Assembly (NCBI RefSeq): GCF_902497875.1
Contig: NZ_CABVHY010000007.1
Span: 1-64,000 of the forward strand
From: Pseudomonas fluorescens
Lineage (GTDB): Bacteria > Pseudomonadota > Gammaproteobacteria > Pseudomonadales > Pseudomonadaceae
Direction of reading: 5' to 3'
DNA: 64,000 bases
Part shown: piece after piece, positions 26,064 through 36,966 of the stretch
Numbering within the stretch: position 1 is the stretch's first letter
How the letters are laid out: the number at the start of each line of letters is the position of its first letter
Position numbers and translations under genes: made by a program
The notes under the pieces: model-generated
The model's database searches: none
What the model saw: the letters and a program-made list of their open reading frames with translations, nothing else
What the model was told of the DNA's origin: nothing

Positions 26064-26900
26064 TTACAGCGGTTTTGAGAGTAGGAAGTTGCCATTTGAG
26101 TGGCTGGAAGTGTCCGAGTCCAGCGTCTGAACCTGTGCATCGTCTTTCAAATTGACCCCGGAAAGCTGCCGGCGACAGGCTTCCCGCATCAAATACAGCA
26201 GGCGATGGGCAGCCATGCCGTAACTCAGCCCCTCCAGCCGCACATTGGAAATGCAGTTGCGGTAGGCGTCGGTCAGGCCGATCTTGGGCTGGTAGGTGAA
26301 GTACAGGCCGAGGCTGTCCGGCGAGCTGAGGCCGGGGCGTTCGCCGATCAGGATCACTACCATCCGGGCGCCGAGCAACTCGCCGATTTCATCGGCCACC
26401 GCGACCCGGCCCTGTTCCACCAGGATGACCGGCGACAGCGACCAGCCTTCGGCCTGGGTCTGTTCTTCCATGCGCGCCAGAAACGGTAGGGTATGACGAT
26501 GCACAGCCAGCGCTGACAAACCATCGGCCACTACCACCGCCAGGTCAATGCCGCCGGGGTTGGCTTGGGCATGCTCGCGCAGCTTCTGCGCCGAGTCGAC
26601 GCTCAGCCGTCGGCCGAGGTCGGGGCGTTGCAGGTAGCTGTTGCGATCGATGGCGGCACTGTGCAGCAACAGGCTGTCACGCCCACGCTCGGCCAGTTGC
26701 GTGCCCAGGCCCGCATGATCGAAGGGTAAATGCACCGCATCCCGGGCCTGCGCGTGTGCGTACTGGAAATCCAGCTGTGCAGCAGTCGGCATGCTGGTGC
26801 CGGCGCGGCCGAGGGCAATCCGGGCCGGGGTCAGGCGGCGCAGTTCCAGCCAGGGGTTTTGGTTGTCGGTAGGGGGCTTATCCATCACTCGATCATTCAT
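26064..26900 (-). CDS. eutC: Ethanolamine ammonia-lyase small subunit
   Basis: 278 residues from ATG 26900, overlapping the eutB stop as ATGA. Motifs include [35 protein letters not shown] and [18 protein letters not shown]. EutC completes the adenosylcobalamin-dependent enzyme that splits ethanolamine into acetaldehyde and ammonia. The C-terminal tail ([15 protein letters not shown]) is a short extra. Last gene of the operon. Confidence 0.97.
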   Translation of the reverse strand: MNDRVMDKPPTDNQNPWLELRRLTPARIALGRAGTSMPTAAQLDFQYAHAQARDAVHLPFDHAGLGTQLAERGRDSLLLHSAAIDRNSYLQRPDLGRRLSVDSAQKLREHAQANPGGIDLAVVVADGLSALAVHRHTLPFLARMEEQTQAEGWSLSPVILVEQGRVAVADEIGELLGARMVVILIGERPGLSSPDSLGLYFTYQPKIGLTDAYRNCISNVRLEGLSYGMAAHRLLYLMREACRRQLSGVNLKDDAQVQTLDSDTSSHSNGNFLLSKPL

Positions 26901-28291
26901 CCCAGGTGCGCCATAGCCTGGCGGAAGGCCGGCGGCAGGCTGTTGCCAAACTGCACCTTGCCATCCGCTTGAGTGAAGATGCCCATTTTCGCCAGCCATT
27001 GCTCGAATTCCGGCGCGGGCTTGAGGCCCAGGGTCTGGCGGGCATAGAGCGCGTCGTGGAACGAGGTGGTCTGATAGTTGAGCATGATGTCGTCGGAGCC
27101 GGGAATGCCCATGATGAAGTTGATTCCCGCCACGCCGAGCAGGGTCAGCAGGGTGTCCATGTCATCCTGATCGGCTTCGGCATGGTTGGTGTAGCAGATG
27201 TCGCAGCCCATGGGTACACCCAACAGCTTGCCGCAGAAGTGATCTTCCAGCCCGGCGCGGATGATTTGTTTGCCGTTATAGAGGTATTCCGGGCCGATGA
27301 AGCCGACCACGGTGTTGACCAGAAACGGCTTGAAGTGCCGTGCCACGGCGTAGGCGCGGGTTTCGCAGGTTTGCTGGTCGATGCCATGGTGGGCGTTGGC
27401 CGACAGTGCGCTGCCCTGGCCGGTCTCGAAATACATCAGGTTCTGCCCCAGCGTCCCGCGATTGAGGCTCAAGCCGGCGTCGTAGCCTTCCTGCAGGACA
27501 TTCAGATTGATCCCGAAACTGGCATTGGCCGCTTCGGTGCCGGCAATCGACTGGAACACCAGATCCAGCGGTATGCCGCGGTTGATCGCCTCGATTGAGG
27601 TGGTGACGTGGGTCAATACGCAAGCCTGGGTGGGGATTTCGTAGCGCTGGATGATCGCGTCGAGCATTTCCAGCATGGCGCAGATCGAGGCGGTGCTGTC
27701 GGTGGCCGGATTGATCCCGATCATCGCGTCGCCGTTACCGTAGAGCAGGCCGTCGAGGATGCTCGCGGCGATCCCGGCCGGTTCATCGGTGGGGTGGTTC
27801 GGTTGCAGGCGGGTCGACAGGCGACCGCGCAGGCCCATGGTGCCGCGGAACTTGGTGACCACACGAATTTTCTGCGCCACCAGCACCAGGTCTTGCACGC
27901 GCATGATCTTCGACACGGCGGCGACCATTTCCGGAGTCAGGCCCGGCGCCAGGGCGCGTAGGCTCTGCTCGTCTGCCGCATCACTGAGCAGCCAGTCGCG
28001 GAAACCGCCGACAGTGAGGTGGCTGACCACGGAAAAAGCAGCGCTGTCGTGGCTGTCGATAATCAGCCGGGTCACTTCATCGGCTTCATAGGGGATCAGC
28101 ATCTCTTCGAGGAAGTGCTTGAGTTCGATATTGGCCAGGGCCATCTGCGCGGCGACCCGTTCGCCATCGTTGAGCGCGGCGACACCGGCCAGAAAGTCTC
28201 CGGAGCGGGCCGGGCTGGCCTTGGCCATGACCTCCTTGAGGCTGTCGAAGCGATAGGTCTGGGTGCCGACCGAGTGGGAAAAACTTGCCAT
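26897..28291 (-). CDS. eutB: Ethanolamine ammonia-lyase large subunit
   Basis: 464 residues, the usual size. The TIM-barrel catalytic subunit has [15 protein letters not shown] near the C-terminus, [34 protein letters not shown] and [18 protein letters not shown]. It binds ethanolamine and adenosylcobalamin. Genes for a reactivase (eutA) or microcompartment shell proteins are not present, so this is the short, shell-free pathway. It lies 51 bp after the permease gene, in the operon controlled by the sigma-54 promoter at 31.55 kb. Confidence 0.97.
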   Translation of the reverse strand: MASFSHSVGTQTYRFDSLKEVMAKASPARSGDFLAGVAALNDGERVAAQMALANIELKHFLEEMLIPYEADEVTRLIIDSHDSAAFSVVSHLTVGGFRDWLLSDAADEQSLRALAPGLTPEMVAAVSKIMRVQDLVLVAQKIRVVTKFRGTMGLRGRLSTRLQPNHPTDEPAGIAASILDGLLYGNGDAMIGINPATDSTASICAMLEMLDAIIQRYEIPTQACVLTHVTTSIEAINRGIPLDLVFQSIAGTEAANASFGINLNVLQEGYDAGLSLNRGTLGQNLMYFETGQGSALSANAHHGIDQQTCETRAYAVARHFKPFLVNTVVGFIGPEYLYNGKQIIRAGLEDHFCGKLLGVPMGCDICYTNHAEADQDDMDTLLTLLGVAGINFIMGIPGSDDIMLNYQTTSFHDALYARQTLGLKPAPEFEQWLAKMGIFTQADGKVQFGNSLPPAFRQAMAHLG

Positions 28292-28342
28292 ACAGGTTCT
28301 CCATGACGACGCAGTCAGTGCCTGCGTCGTGTTTTTCGGCGT

Positions 28343-29791
28343 TTAGTGCAGGGCTTTTTCAGCGTTCTGAATGGCCGCGAATTCTTCTTCCGGCGTGCCT
28401 GCTACCAAGTGATGGCGACTGTAGAAGGCAAAGTAAGCAATTAATACTCCATAGATGATCACCGCACCAATGACCACCCGCGGATCGACCAGGAAGCCCG
28501 CCACTACCGCGACACAGGCCAGCACCAGGGCCACTCCGGAGGTAAAGATGCCTCCCGGTGTACGGTATGGGCGCTCCATTTTAGGGCGGCGAATGCGCAG
28601 GGTGATGTGAGCGGCCATCATCAGCACGTAGGAGATGGTGGCGCCGAATACGGCCACCAGAATCAGCAAATCACCCTGGCCGGTCAGCGACAGGCCGAAA
28701 CCGATGATGCCGGGGATGATCAGGGCCAATACCGGTGCTTTGCTTTTGTTGGTCTCGGACAGCTTGCGCGGCAGGTAGCCGGCGCGGGACAGGGCAAAAA
28801 TCTGCCGCGAGTAGGCGTAAATGATCGAGAAGAAACTGGCGATCAAACCGGCCAGGCCCACCAGATTGACGAAGTGGCCCATCCAGGTCGAACCGCCATA
28901 GGCTTTGGACAGGGCTTCCACCAAGGGATTACCGGACGTCATCAGTGCATTGGCACCGGCGCCGCCGGGACCGATCACCAGAATCAGCAAGGCAAAGCTC
29001 ACCAGCACCAGCATTGCGCCGATCAAGCCGCGTGGTAGGTCGCGTTTCGGGTTTTTGGTTTCTTCGGCCGCCAGTGGCACGCCTTCGACGGCCAGGAAAA
29101 ACCAGATCGCGTAGGGGATCGCCGCCCACACACCGACATAACCGAACGGCAGGAAGCTGCTGGCGCCTTTGGCGCTGGTGACCGGGATGTCCAGCAGATT
29201 GGCGACGCTGAAGTGCGGGACCATTGCCATCAGGAACACCGCGAGGGCAATGGCCGCCACGGCGGTGATGATGAACATCAGCTTGAGCGCTTCACCGACC
29301 CCGAAAATATGGATGCCGATGAAAATGATGTAGAACGCCAGATAGATCATCCAGCCGCCGATGCCAAACAGCGATTCGCAATAGGCACCGATGAAAACCG
29401 CAATCGCCGCGGGCGCGATGGCGTACTCGATGAGGATCGCCGTGCCGGTCAGGAAGCCACCCCAGGGGCCGAAGGCGCTACGGGCAAAGCCGTAACCGCC
29501 GCCTGCGGTGGGAATCATCGAGGACAACTCGGCGAGCGAGAAGCACATGCACAGGTACATGGTGGCCATCAGCAGGGTGGCGAGAAACATCCCGCCCCAA
29601 CCGCCTTGCGCCAGGCCGAAGTTCCAGCCGGCATAGTCACCGGAAATCACATAGGCAACGCCCAGGCCGACCAGCAGGACCCAGCCAGCGGCACCTTTTT
29701 TCAATTCGCGTTGCTGAAAGTATTCGGAGCCGACTTTTTCGAAGTCGACGGAAGAGCCGGCCGCCGGGGCGCCGATAGGTTCGCTAGGCAT
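28343..29791 (-). CDS. eat: Ethanolamine permease, APC superfamily
   Basis: 482 residues with about 12 membrane segments. The first has GWVLLVGLGVAYVISGDYAG and later ones show GGGYGFARSAFGPWGGF and YAIWFFLAVEGVPLAAEET. Family members import ethanolamine across the inner membrane. It lies between the aldehyde dehydrogenase and eutB genes on the same strand, with a 179-bp gap upstream that includes a REP pair, so expression may be lowered relative to the first gene. Confidence 0.93.
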   Translation of the reverse strand: MPSEPIGAPAAGSSVDFEKVGSEYFQQRELKKGAAGWVLLVGLGVAYVISGDYAGWNFGLAQGGWGGMFLATLLMATMYLCMCFSLAELSSMIPTAGGGYGFARSAFGPWGGFLTGTAILIEYAIAPAAIAVFIGAYCESLFGIGGWMIYLAFYIIFIGIHIFGVGEALKLMFIITAVAAIALAVFLMAMVPHFSVANLLDIPVTSAKGASSFLPFGYVGVWAAIPYAIWFFLAVEGVPLAAEETKNPKRDLPRGLIGAMLVLVSFALLILVIGPGGAGANALMTSGNPLVEALSKAYGGSTWMGHFVNLVGLAGLIASFFSIIYAYSRQIFALSRAGYLPRKLSETNKSKAPVLALIIPGIIGFGLSLTGQGDLLILVAVFGATISYVLMMAAHITLRIRRPKMERPYRTPGGIFTSGVALVLACVAVVAGFLVDPRVVIGAVIIYGVLIAYFAFYSRHHLVAGTPEEEFAAIQNAEKALH

Positions 29792-29874
29792 AGCAGTTCA
29801 CCTGTTTTTATTTTTTGTCCGACCTTTTGGGCGGATCGGTGTAGCGGGGCTGAATCTTTGTTGCCTGGAAGACC

Positions 29875-29924
29875 GCTTTCGCGGGTAAACCCGCTCCTGT
29901 AGGAGCGAGCTTGCTCGCGAAAGC
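29875..29924. repeat. REP pair between aldehyde dehydrogenase and permease genes
   Basis: GCTTTCGCGGGTAAACCCGC and GGAGCGAGCTTGCTCGCGAAAGC-type sequence face each other. It sits inside the ethanolamine operon and can form a hairpin. A further stem GATACAG/CTGTATC lies at 29938-29957. Confidence 0.7.
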
Positions 29925-29937
29925 AATCCAGAGGGCG

Positions 29938-29957
29938 ATACAGCTTCACCTGTATCA
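29938..29957 (-). terminator. Hairpin after the aldehyde dehydrogenase gene (weak)
   Basis: GATACAG, 6 bases and CTGTATC form a 7-bp stem 14 bp past the aldehyde dehydrogenase stop. There is no T-run, so it is more likely a partial stop or mRNA-stability element than a terminator. Confidence 0.4.
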
Positions 29958-29970
29958 CCCGCGGGCTTGC

Positions 29971-31491
29971 TTAGAAGAAGCCCAGTGGATTGATGTCGTA
30001 GCTCACCAGCAGGTTTTTCGTCTGCTGGTAGTGATCGAGCATCATTTTGTGGGTTTCACGACCGACGCCGGATTTTTTGTAGCCGCCGAACGCGGCGTGT
30101 GCCGGATACAGGTGGTAGCAGTTGGTCCAGACACGACCGGCCTTGATGGCCCGGCCCATGCGGTAGGCGCGGTTGATGTCACGGGTCCAGAGACCGGCGC
30201 CCAGGCCGAACTCGGTGTCGTTGGCAATCGCCAGGGCTTCGGCTTCGTCCTTGAAGGTGGTGATGCTCACCACCGGGCCGAAGATTTCTTCCTGGAACAC
30301 ACGCATTTTATTGGTGCCCTTGAGCAGGGTCGGCTGGATGTAGTACCCAGTCGCCAGGTTGCCCTCGAGTTTTTCCACCTTGCCGCCGGTCAGCAGCTCC
30401 GCGCCTTCACCCTTGGCAATTTCCAGGTAGGACAGGATCTTGTCGAATTGCTGCTCGGACGCCTGAGCGCCGACCATGGTGTCGGTGTCCAGCGGGTCGC
30501 CACGTTTGATTTCCAGGACCTTCTTCATCACCACTTTCATGAAGTCGTCGTAGATCGACTCTTGTACCAGTGCCCGTGATGGGCAGGTGCAGACCTCGCC
30601 CTGGTTGAAGAACGCCAGTACCAGGCCTTCGGCAGCTTTTTCGATAAAAGTCGGTTCGGCTTGCATGATGTCTTCGAAGAAGATGTTCGGCGACTTGCCG
30701 CCCAGTTCAACCGTCGACGGAATGATGTTTTCAGCCGCGCATTTCATGATGTGCGAGCCAATCGGGGTGGAACCGGTGAAGGCGATCTTGGCGATGCGCT
30801 TGCTGGTGGCCAGGGCTTCACCGGCTTCACGGCCGAAACCTTGCACCACGTTGAGCACGCCCGGCGGCAGCAGGTCGCCGATCAATTCCATCAGCACGGT
30901 GATGCCTAGCGGGGTTTGCTCTGCCGGCTTGAGGACTACGCAGTTACCGGCGGCCAGGGCTGGAGCGAGTTTCCAGGCGGCCATCAGGATCGGGAAGTTC
31001 CACGGGATGATCTGCCCGACCACACCCAGTGGTTCATGAATGTGATAAGCCACGGTGTTGCCGTCGATTTCCGCGGCGCTGCCTTCCTGGGCGCGAATGC
31101 AGCCGGCGAAGTAGCGGAAGTGGTCAGCGGCCAGCGGGATATCGGCGTTCAGGGTTTCGCGTACGGCTTTGCCGTTGTCCCAGGATTCGCTGACGGCGAG
31201 GACTTCCAGGTTCTGTTCGATGCGGTCGGCGATTTTCAGCAGCACCAGTGAGCGGGCCTGCACCGAGGTCGAGCCCCAGGCGTCCGCCGCAGCGTGGGCG
31301 GCGTCCAGCGCTTTGTCGATATCTTCGGCGGAGGAGCGCGGGAATTCTGCAATAGGTTGGCCGTTTACCGGCGAGGTATTGGTGAAGTACTGACCTTTGA
31401 CAGGCGCGACGAATTCGCCGCCGATGTAGTTACCGTATTTGCTCTTGAACGAAACGATTGCGCCTTCAGTACCGGGGTGAGCGTAACGCAT
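29971..31491 (-). CDS. exaC: NAD-dependent acetaldehyde dehydrogenase (ExaC/AcoD type)
   Basis: 506 residues from an ATG with AGGAG eight bases upstream. The catalytic region is [14 protein letters not shown] (general-base Glu) and [11 protein letters not shown] (nucleophile Cys). The N-terminus [20 protein letters not shown] and the C-terminus NPLGFF match ExaC-type enzymes that convert acetaldehyde to acetate. It is the first gene of the ethanolamine operon and the only step after the lyase in this window. ExaC proteins also serve ethanol oxidation, so the gene name is by family. A sigma-54 promoter lies 62 bp upstream. Confidence 0.92.
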   Translation of the reverse strand: MRYAHPGTEGAIVSFKSKYGNYIGGEFVAPVKGQYFTNTSPVNGQPIAEFPRSSAEDIDKALDAAHAAADAWGSTSVQARSLVLLKIADRIEQNLEVLAVSESWDNGKAVRETLNADIPLAADHFRYFAGCIRAQEGSAAEIDGNTVAYHIHEPLGVVGQIIPWNFPILMAAWKLAPALAAGNCVVLKPAEQTPLGITVLMELIGDLLPPGVLNVVQGFGREAGEALATSKRIAKIAFTGSTPIGSHIMKCAAENIIPSTVELGGKSPNIFFEDIMQAEPTFIEKAAEGLVLAFFNQGEVCTCPSRALVQESIYDDFMKVVMKKVLEIKRGDPLDTDTMVGAQASEQQFDKILSYLEIAKGEGAELLTGGKVEKLEGNLATGYYIQPTLLKGTNKMRVFQEEIFGPVVSITTFKDEAEALAIANDTEFGLGAGLWTRDINRAYRMGRAIKAGRVWTNCYHLYPAHAAFGGYKKSGVGRETHKMMLDHYQQTKNLLVSYDINPLGFF

Positions 31492-31553
31492 GGTGGGTAT
31501 CTCCTGGCTTTTGTTATTGGGAAGGACGCGCTGTAGCGCTTATATAAGCGTAG

Positions 31554-31569
31554 AGCAAAGGTCGGGCCA
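31554..31569 (-). promoter_or_regulatory. Sigma-54 promoter of the ethanolamine operon
   Basis: Read on the minus strand the site is TGGCCCGACCTTTGCT, with GG and GC separated by exactly 10 bases. It differs from the consensus TGGCACGNNNNTTGCW at one position. It lies about 62 bp upstream of the aldehyde dehydrogenase start. The divergent gene encodes a sigma-54 activator, which supports it strongly. Confidence 0.9.
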
Positions 31570-31640
31570 GTGCTTTGCAGGTCATTTAAATCAATGGGTT
31601 ACGAGTTGTCCGAGAGACGAGTGGACCTGCGTTGTGACAG

Positions 31641-31675
31641 TTGTGGCACGGCCTGAGTGACACTTTGTGCCACAA
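31641..31675. promoter_or_regulatory. Upstream activator site, probable EatR binding
   Basis: TTGTGGCAC and GTGCCACAA are perfect 9-base inverted arms with a 17-base spacer. The nearby GTGACAG and GTGACAC add imperfect extra copies. The position, about 72 bp upstream of the -24 element and between the divergent genes, fits an enhancer for the AcoR-like regulator. Confidence 0.7.
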
Positions 31676-31798
31676 GCGGTACAGCCTGTGACGGGTGGGT
31701 CGGGTCAGGATTGCAATGAGTGCACGGCTGGAGGATGCTGGGCGCTCGCAATCGGGTTGATCTCAATTATTCAGTGAGATATGGGATTCAGGTTTCAC

Positions 31799-31840
31799 GA
31801 CCGCTTCGCCGCCGAACGCAGCCTTCGGCAGCTGCTACAC
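31799..31840. repeat. Single REP copy
   Basis: GACCGCTTCGCCGCCGAACG followed by GCAGCCTTCGGCAGCTGCTAC-like sequence is a REP half without a clear partner, just upstream of eatR. Together with the sites above it accounts for the 385-bp gap 31492-31876. Confidence 0.55.
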
Positions 31841-31876
31841 GGAGCGGGCCAGGCTCTGCCGGGAGAACAATAAGAA

Positions 31877-33793
<1,917 letters not shown>

Positions 33794-33798
33794 TCGGT

Positions 33799-33855
33799 TA
33801 GATCGCCCCCTCACAACCCTCTCCCCGCTGGGGATAGGGCTGGGGTGTCGATCTA
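33799..33855. repeat. Inverted repeat after eatR
   Basis: TAGATCG and CGATCTA flank a CCCC...GGGG inner pair and the typical pseudomonad sequence CCCTCTCCCCGCTGGGG. It may end the eatR transcript, and it is also of the type repeated widely in Pseudomonas intergenic DNA. Confidence 0.6.
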
Positions 33856-33963
33856 CCGTCAGACACACATCCCGAATAACCAATCCCAACCCGCCCCATC
33901 ACCTAAAGAGTGCGATTTTCCCCGCCCTACGCTAACCTGCCTCGATGTTTTACGAGGTCGACT

Positions 33964-35313
33964 ATGCACATTCATATTCTTGGTATTTGCGGCACCTTCA
34001 TGGGTTCGATGGCGGTTCTGGCCAAAGAGCTGGGCCATCGCGTGACCGGCTCCGATGCCAACGTCTATCCGCCGATGAGCACCCAGTTGCAGGCGCAGGG
34101 CATTGAGTTGACTCAAGGCTATGATCCAGCTCAGCTCGATCCGGCACCGGATCTGGTGGTGATCGGCAATGCCATGTCTCGTGGCAATCCGGCGGTCGAA
34201 TACGTATTGAACAAAGGCCTGCCGTACGTTTCCGGCCCGCAATGGCTGGCCGACCATGTGCTGCAAGGTCGCTGGGTGTTGGCGGTAGCCGGCACGCACG
34301 GCAAGACCACCACCAGCAGCATGCTTGCCTGGGTGCTGGAGCATGCCGGCATGAGCCCGGGCTTCCTGATCGGTGGTGTGCCGCAGAACTTCGCGGTGTC
34401 GGCGCGTTTGGGCGATACGCCGTTCTTCGTGATCGAGGCTGATGAATATGACAGCGCCTTCTTCGACAAGCGCTCGAAGTTCGTCCACTATCGCCCACGC
34501 ACGGCGATCCTGAATAACCTTGAGTTCGATCATGCGGACATCTTCCCCGATCTTCCAGCCATCGAGCGGCAATTCCACCACTTGGTGCGGATTATCCCGA
34601 GCGAAGGCCTGGTGATCCATCCGACCACTGAGCCAGCCTTGCAGCGGGTGATCGACATGGGTTGCTGGACCCCGGTGCAAACCACTGGAGCCGGCGGCCA
34701 ATGGCAGGTCAAGCTGATCAGCGAAGACGGTTCGAAGTTTGAAGTGATGTTTGAAGGCGTGGCTCAAGGCGTGGTCGACTGGGACATGACTGGTCAGCAC
34801 AACGTCGCCAACGCCCTGGCGACCCTGGCGGCGGCACGGCATGTTGGCGTAGTACCGGCCATGGGTATCGCCGCGTTGAGCGCCTTCAAAAGCGTCAAAC
34901 GTCGAATGGAAAAGGTGGCCGAAGTCCACGGCATTACCATCTACGACGACTTCGCTCATCACCCGACGGCGATTGCCACCACCCTTGATGGCCTGCGCAA
35001 ACGCATCGGCGATGCACCGCTGATCGCGATCATCGAGCCACGCTCCAACTCCATGAAGCTCGGCGCGCACCGTGATGGCTTGCCGGCTAGTGTGGTCGAT
35101 GCCGATCAGGTGATCTGGTACGCGCCGGCCAACCTCGGTTGGGACTTGGGTGCGACTGCGGCGCAGTGCACTGTGCCGTCGATCGTCAGCGATTCACTGG
35201 AAGGCATCATCGCTCGGGTGAAAAGCCAGGCCCAACCCGGCACCCACGTGGTGATCATGAGCAACGGCGGCTTCGGCGGCCTGCACGGCAAGCTGGCCGA
35301 GGCGCTGCAATGA
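33964..35313 (+). CDS. mpl: UDP-N-acetylmuramate:L-alanyl-gamma-D-glutamyl-meso-diaminopimelate ligase
   Basis: 449 residues from ATG 33964 ([17 protein letters not shown]). The Mur-ligase ATP loop [13 protein letters not shown] lies near residue 110 and the central domain has [24 protein letters not shown]. Mpl joins recycled tripeptide to UDP-MurNAc, reusing peptidoglycan fragments. The stop overlaps ubiX by four bases. Confidence 0.97.
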   Translation: MHIHILGICGTFMGSMAVLAKELGHRVTGSDANVYPPMSTQLQAQGIELTQGYDPAQLDPAPDLVVIGNAMSRGNPAVEYVLNKGLPYVSGPQWLADHVLQGRWVLAVAGTHGKTTTSSMLAWVLEHAGMSPGFLIGGVPQNFAVSARLGDTPFFVIEADEYDSAFFDKRSKFVHYRPRTAILNNLEFDHADIFPDLPAIERQFHHLVRIIPSEGLVIHPTTEPALQRVIDMGCWTPVQTTGAGGQWQVKLISEDGSKFEVMFEGVAQGVVDWDMTGQHNVANALATLAAARHVGVVPAMGIAALSAFKSVKRRMEKVAEVHGITIYDDFAHHPTAIATTLDGLRKRIGDAPLIAIIEPRSNSMKLGAHRDGLPASVVDADQVIWYAPANLGWDLGATAAQCTVPSIVSDSLEGIIARVKSQAQPGTHVVIMSNGGFGGLHGKLAEALQ

Positions 35314-35942
35314 ACAACGGCCCGGAACGCATCACCCTGGCAATGACTGGCGCCTCCGGTGCGCAATACGGTTTGCGCCTGCTCGACTGTCTGGTACGCG
35401 AAGACCGTGAGGTGCATTTCCTGATCTCCAAAGCGGCTCAATTGGTAATGGCCACTGAGACCGACGTTTCGCTGCCGCCGAAGACCCAGATGATGCAGGC
35501 CTTCCTCACCGAATACACCGGCGCCGCCGCCGGGCAGATTCGCGTGTATGGCAAGGAAGACTGGATGTCACCCGTGGCTTCCGGCTCCGGATCGCCGAGT
35601 GCGATGGTGGTGGTGCCCTGTTCCACCGGGACCTTGTCGGCAATCGCCAGTGGTGCGTGCAATAACCTGATCGAGCGTGCCGCGGACGTCACCTTGAAGG
35701 AGCGTCGGCAGCTGATTCTGGTGCCTCGCGAAGCGCCGTATTCCAGCATTCACCTGGAAAACATGCTCAAGCTGTCGAACATGGGCGTTACCATTTTGCC
35801 GGCTTCGCCGGGCTTCTATCACCAACCCCAGACCATCGACGACCTGGTCGATTTCGTGGTGGCGCGTATTCTCAATCTGCTGAACATCCCGCAAGACATG
35901 CTGCCGCGTTGGGGCGAACATCATTTAAGCAGCGATGAATAA
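35310..35942 (+). CDS. ubiX: Flavin prenyltransferase UbiX
   Basis: 210 residues starting [21 protein letters not shown], the FMN-binding N-terminal loop. [29 protein letters not shown] and [17 protein letters not shown] are the family signatures. UbiX makes prenylated FMN for UbiD decarboxylase in ubiquinone synthesis. It overlaps mpl at the start and the YceK-like gene at the stop. Confidence 0.97.
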   Translation: MNNGPERITLAMTGASGAQYGLRLLDCLVREDREVHFLISKAAQLVMATETDVSLPPKTQMMQAFLTEYTGAAAGQIRVYGKEDWMSPVASGSGSPSAMVVVPCSTGTLSAIASGACNNLIERAADVTLKERRQLILVPREAPYSSIHLENMLKLSNMGVTILPASPGFYHQPQTIDDLVDFVVARILNLLNIPQDMLPRWGEHHLSSDE

Positions 35943-36219
35943 ACTACTGGCCCTGGTGCTGGCCCTGCAATTGGCCGGTTGCGCCACGGCCCGAACCCTG
36001 GATGCTGCCAAGCCGGGGGCGCCGCTCGTGTATTCGGGCACGCGTCTGGATTTGTATGCGATGCAGGGCGGGTGTTGTGCCATGGACCGTTTCGGTGCCG
36101 AAGCGCCGAGCTATCCCGGCCTCGACCTGCCGGCCAGCGCCTTGCTCGACACCTTGCTGTTGCCATTGTCGTTGTTGACGGTGATTGGGGTTGAGTTTCA
36201 GGCGACGGGTGGGTTGTAG
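35935..36219 (+). CDS. YceK/YidQ-family (DUF1375) lipoprotein
   Basis: 94 residues beginning [16 protein letters not shown], with a lipobox (LAGC, Cys16). The body has [42 protein letters not shown], the pattern of small DUF1375 lipoproteins with a membrane-hugging C-terminal hydrophobic part. It overlaps ubiX by eight bases. Role unknown. Confidence 0.85.
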   Translation: MNKLLALVLALQLAGCATARTLDAAKPGAPLVYSGTRLDLYAMQGGCCAMDRFGAEAPSYPGLDLPASALLDTLLLPLSLLTVIGVEFQATGGL

Positions 36220-36226
36220 CACCTAT

Positions 36227-36291
36227 AAGATCGCAGCCTGCGGCAGCTCCTACATTGACCTCCTGTAGGAGCTGCCGCAGGCTGCGATCTT
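36227..36291. repeat. Perfect 28-bp REP inverted repeat between convergent genes
   Basis: Arms 36227-36254 and 36264-36291 are perfect inverted copies of 28 bp with a 9-bp loop; the left arm opens AAGATCGCAGCCTGCGGCAG. It separates the convergent YceK-like and oxidoreductase genes and could end both transcripts. It is the cleanest pair of its family in the window. Confidence 0.92.
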
Positions 36292-36297
36292 TTGATC

Positions 36298-36939
36298 TTA
36301 CTTGCCCAGTTTACGCAACTCATCCGACTCGACGATTCGCACTCCATCCTGTTCTTCCAGCGCCAGGCGCCACATGGCTCGGGCCAGTTGGCAGGCTTCG
36401 ATGCCGTGGTATTTGCCGGGTAACAGCCTGGAAAACGGCGCTGCCAGTTGTTCGGCCAGCCGCGGTTCCGCACGCTCACCCAGCAACAGGGAAGGGCGGA
36501 CAATGGTCAGCTGCGGCCAGTTCTGGGCCTTCAACGCATATTCCATTTCGCCTTTGACTCGGTTGTAGAGCACCGAGGACCTGCGATCGGCGCCAATGGC
36601 ACTGATCACGATCAGGTGCCGCGCGCCCATTTCCCGGGCGCGTTTGCCGAAGGCCACGACCATGTCGAAGTCCACCGCACGGAAGGCTTTCTCGGAGCCG
36701 GCCTTTTTGATCGTGGTGCCCAGGCAACAGTAAGCGATGTCGACGCGTCCGCTGAGCTGTGGAAGAAAGACTTCGGGGTCGCCCACCGGGTTTTCCAGGT
36801 GAGGATGCTTGGCCAGTGGCCTGCGTGAGGGTGCCAATACACGGCTGATCGTCGGCTCATTGAGCAACCGGTCAAGTAGATGTTCACCGGTCAGTCCGGT
36901 GGCTCCGGCAAGCAAGACATGCTGAGGCGTCAAGTACAT
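36298..36939 (-). CDS. NAD(P)-binding oxidoreductase, atypical short-chain type
   Basis: 213 residues. The Rossmann motif [15 protein letters not shown] is at residues 11-25, followed by [47 protein letters not shown] (with a Tyr-x-x-x-Lys) and [13 protein letters not shown]. This matches the HTATIP2/TIP30-like atypical SDR group. Substrate unknown. It lies 27 bp downstream of the MORN/C13 gene on the same strand, so the two may be co-expressed. Confidence 0.88.
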   Translation of the reverse strand: MYLTPQHVLLAGATGLTGEHLLDRLLNEPTISRVLAPSRRPLAKHPHLENPVGDPEVFLPQLSGRVDIAYCCLGTTIKKAGSEKAFRAVDFDMVVAFGKRAREMGARHLIVISAIGADRRSSVLYNRVKGEMEYALKAQNWPQLTIVRPSLLLGERAEPRLAEQLAAPFSRLLPGKYHGIEACQLARAMWRLALEEQDGVRIVESDELRKLGK

Positions 36940-36966
36940 AGTGTTTCCCCCTTGATACTGTTCAGC

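Noticed and set aside
33859..35070. 403-residue frame opposite mpl
   Set aside because: Shadow of a certain mpl gene, with no domain pattern.
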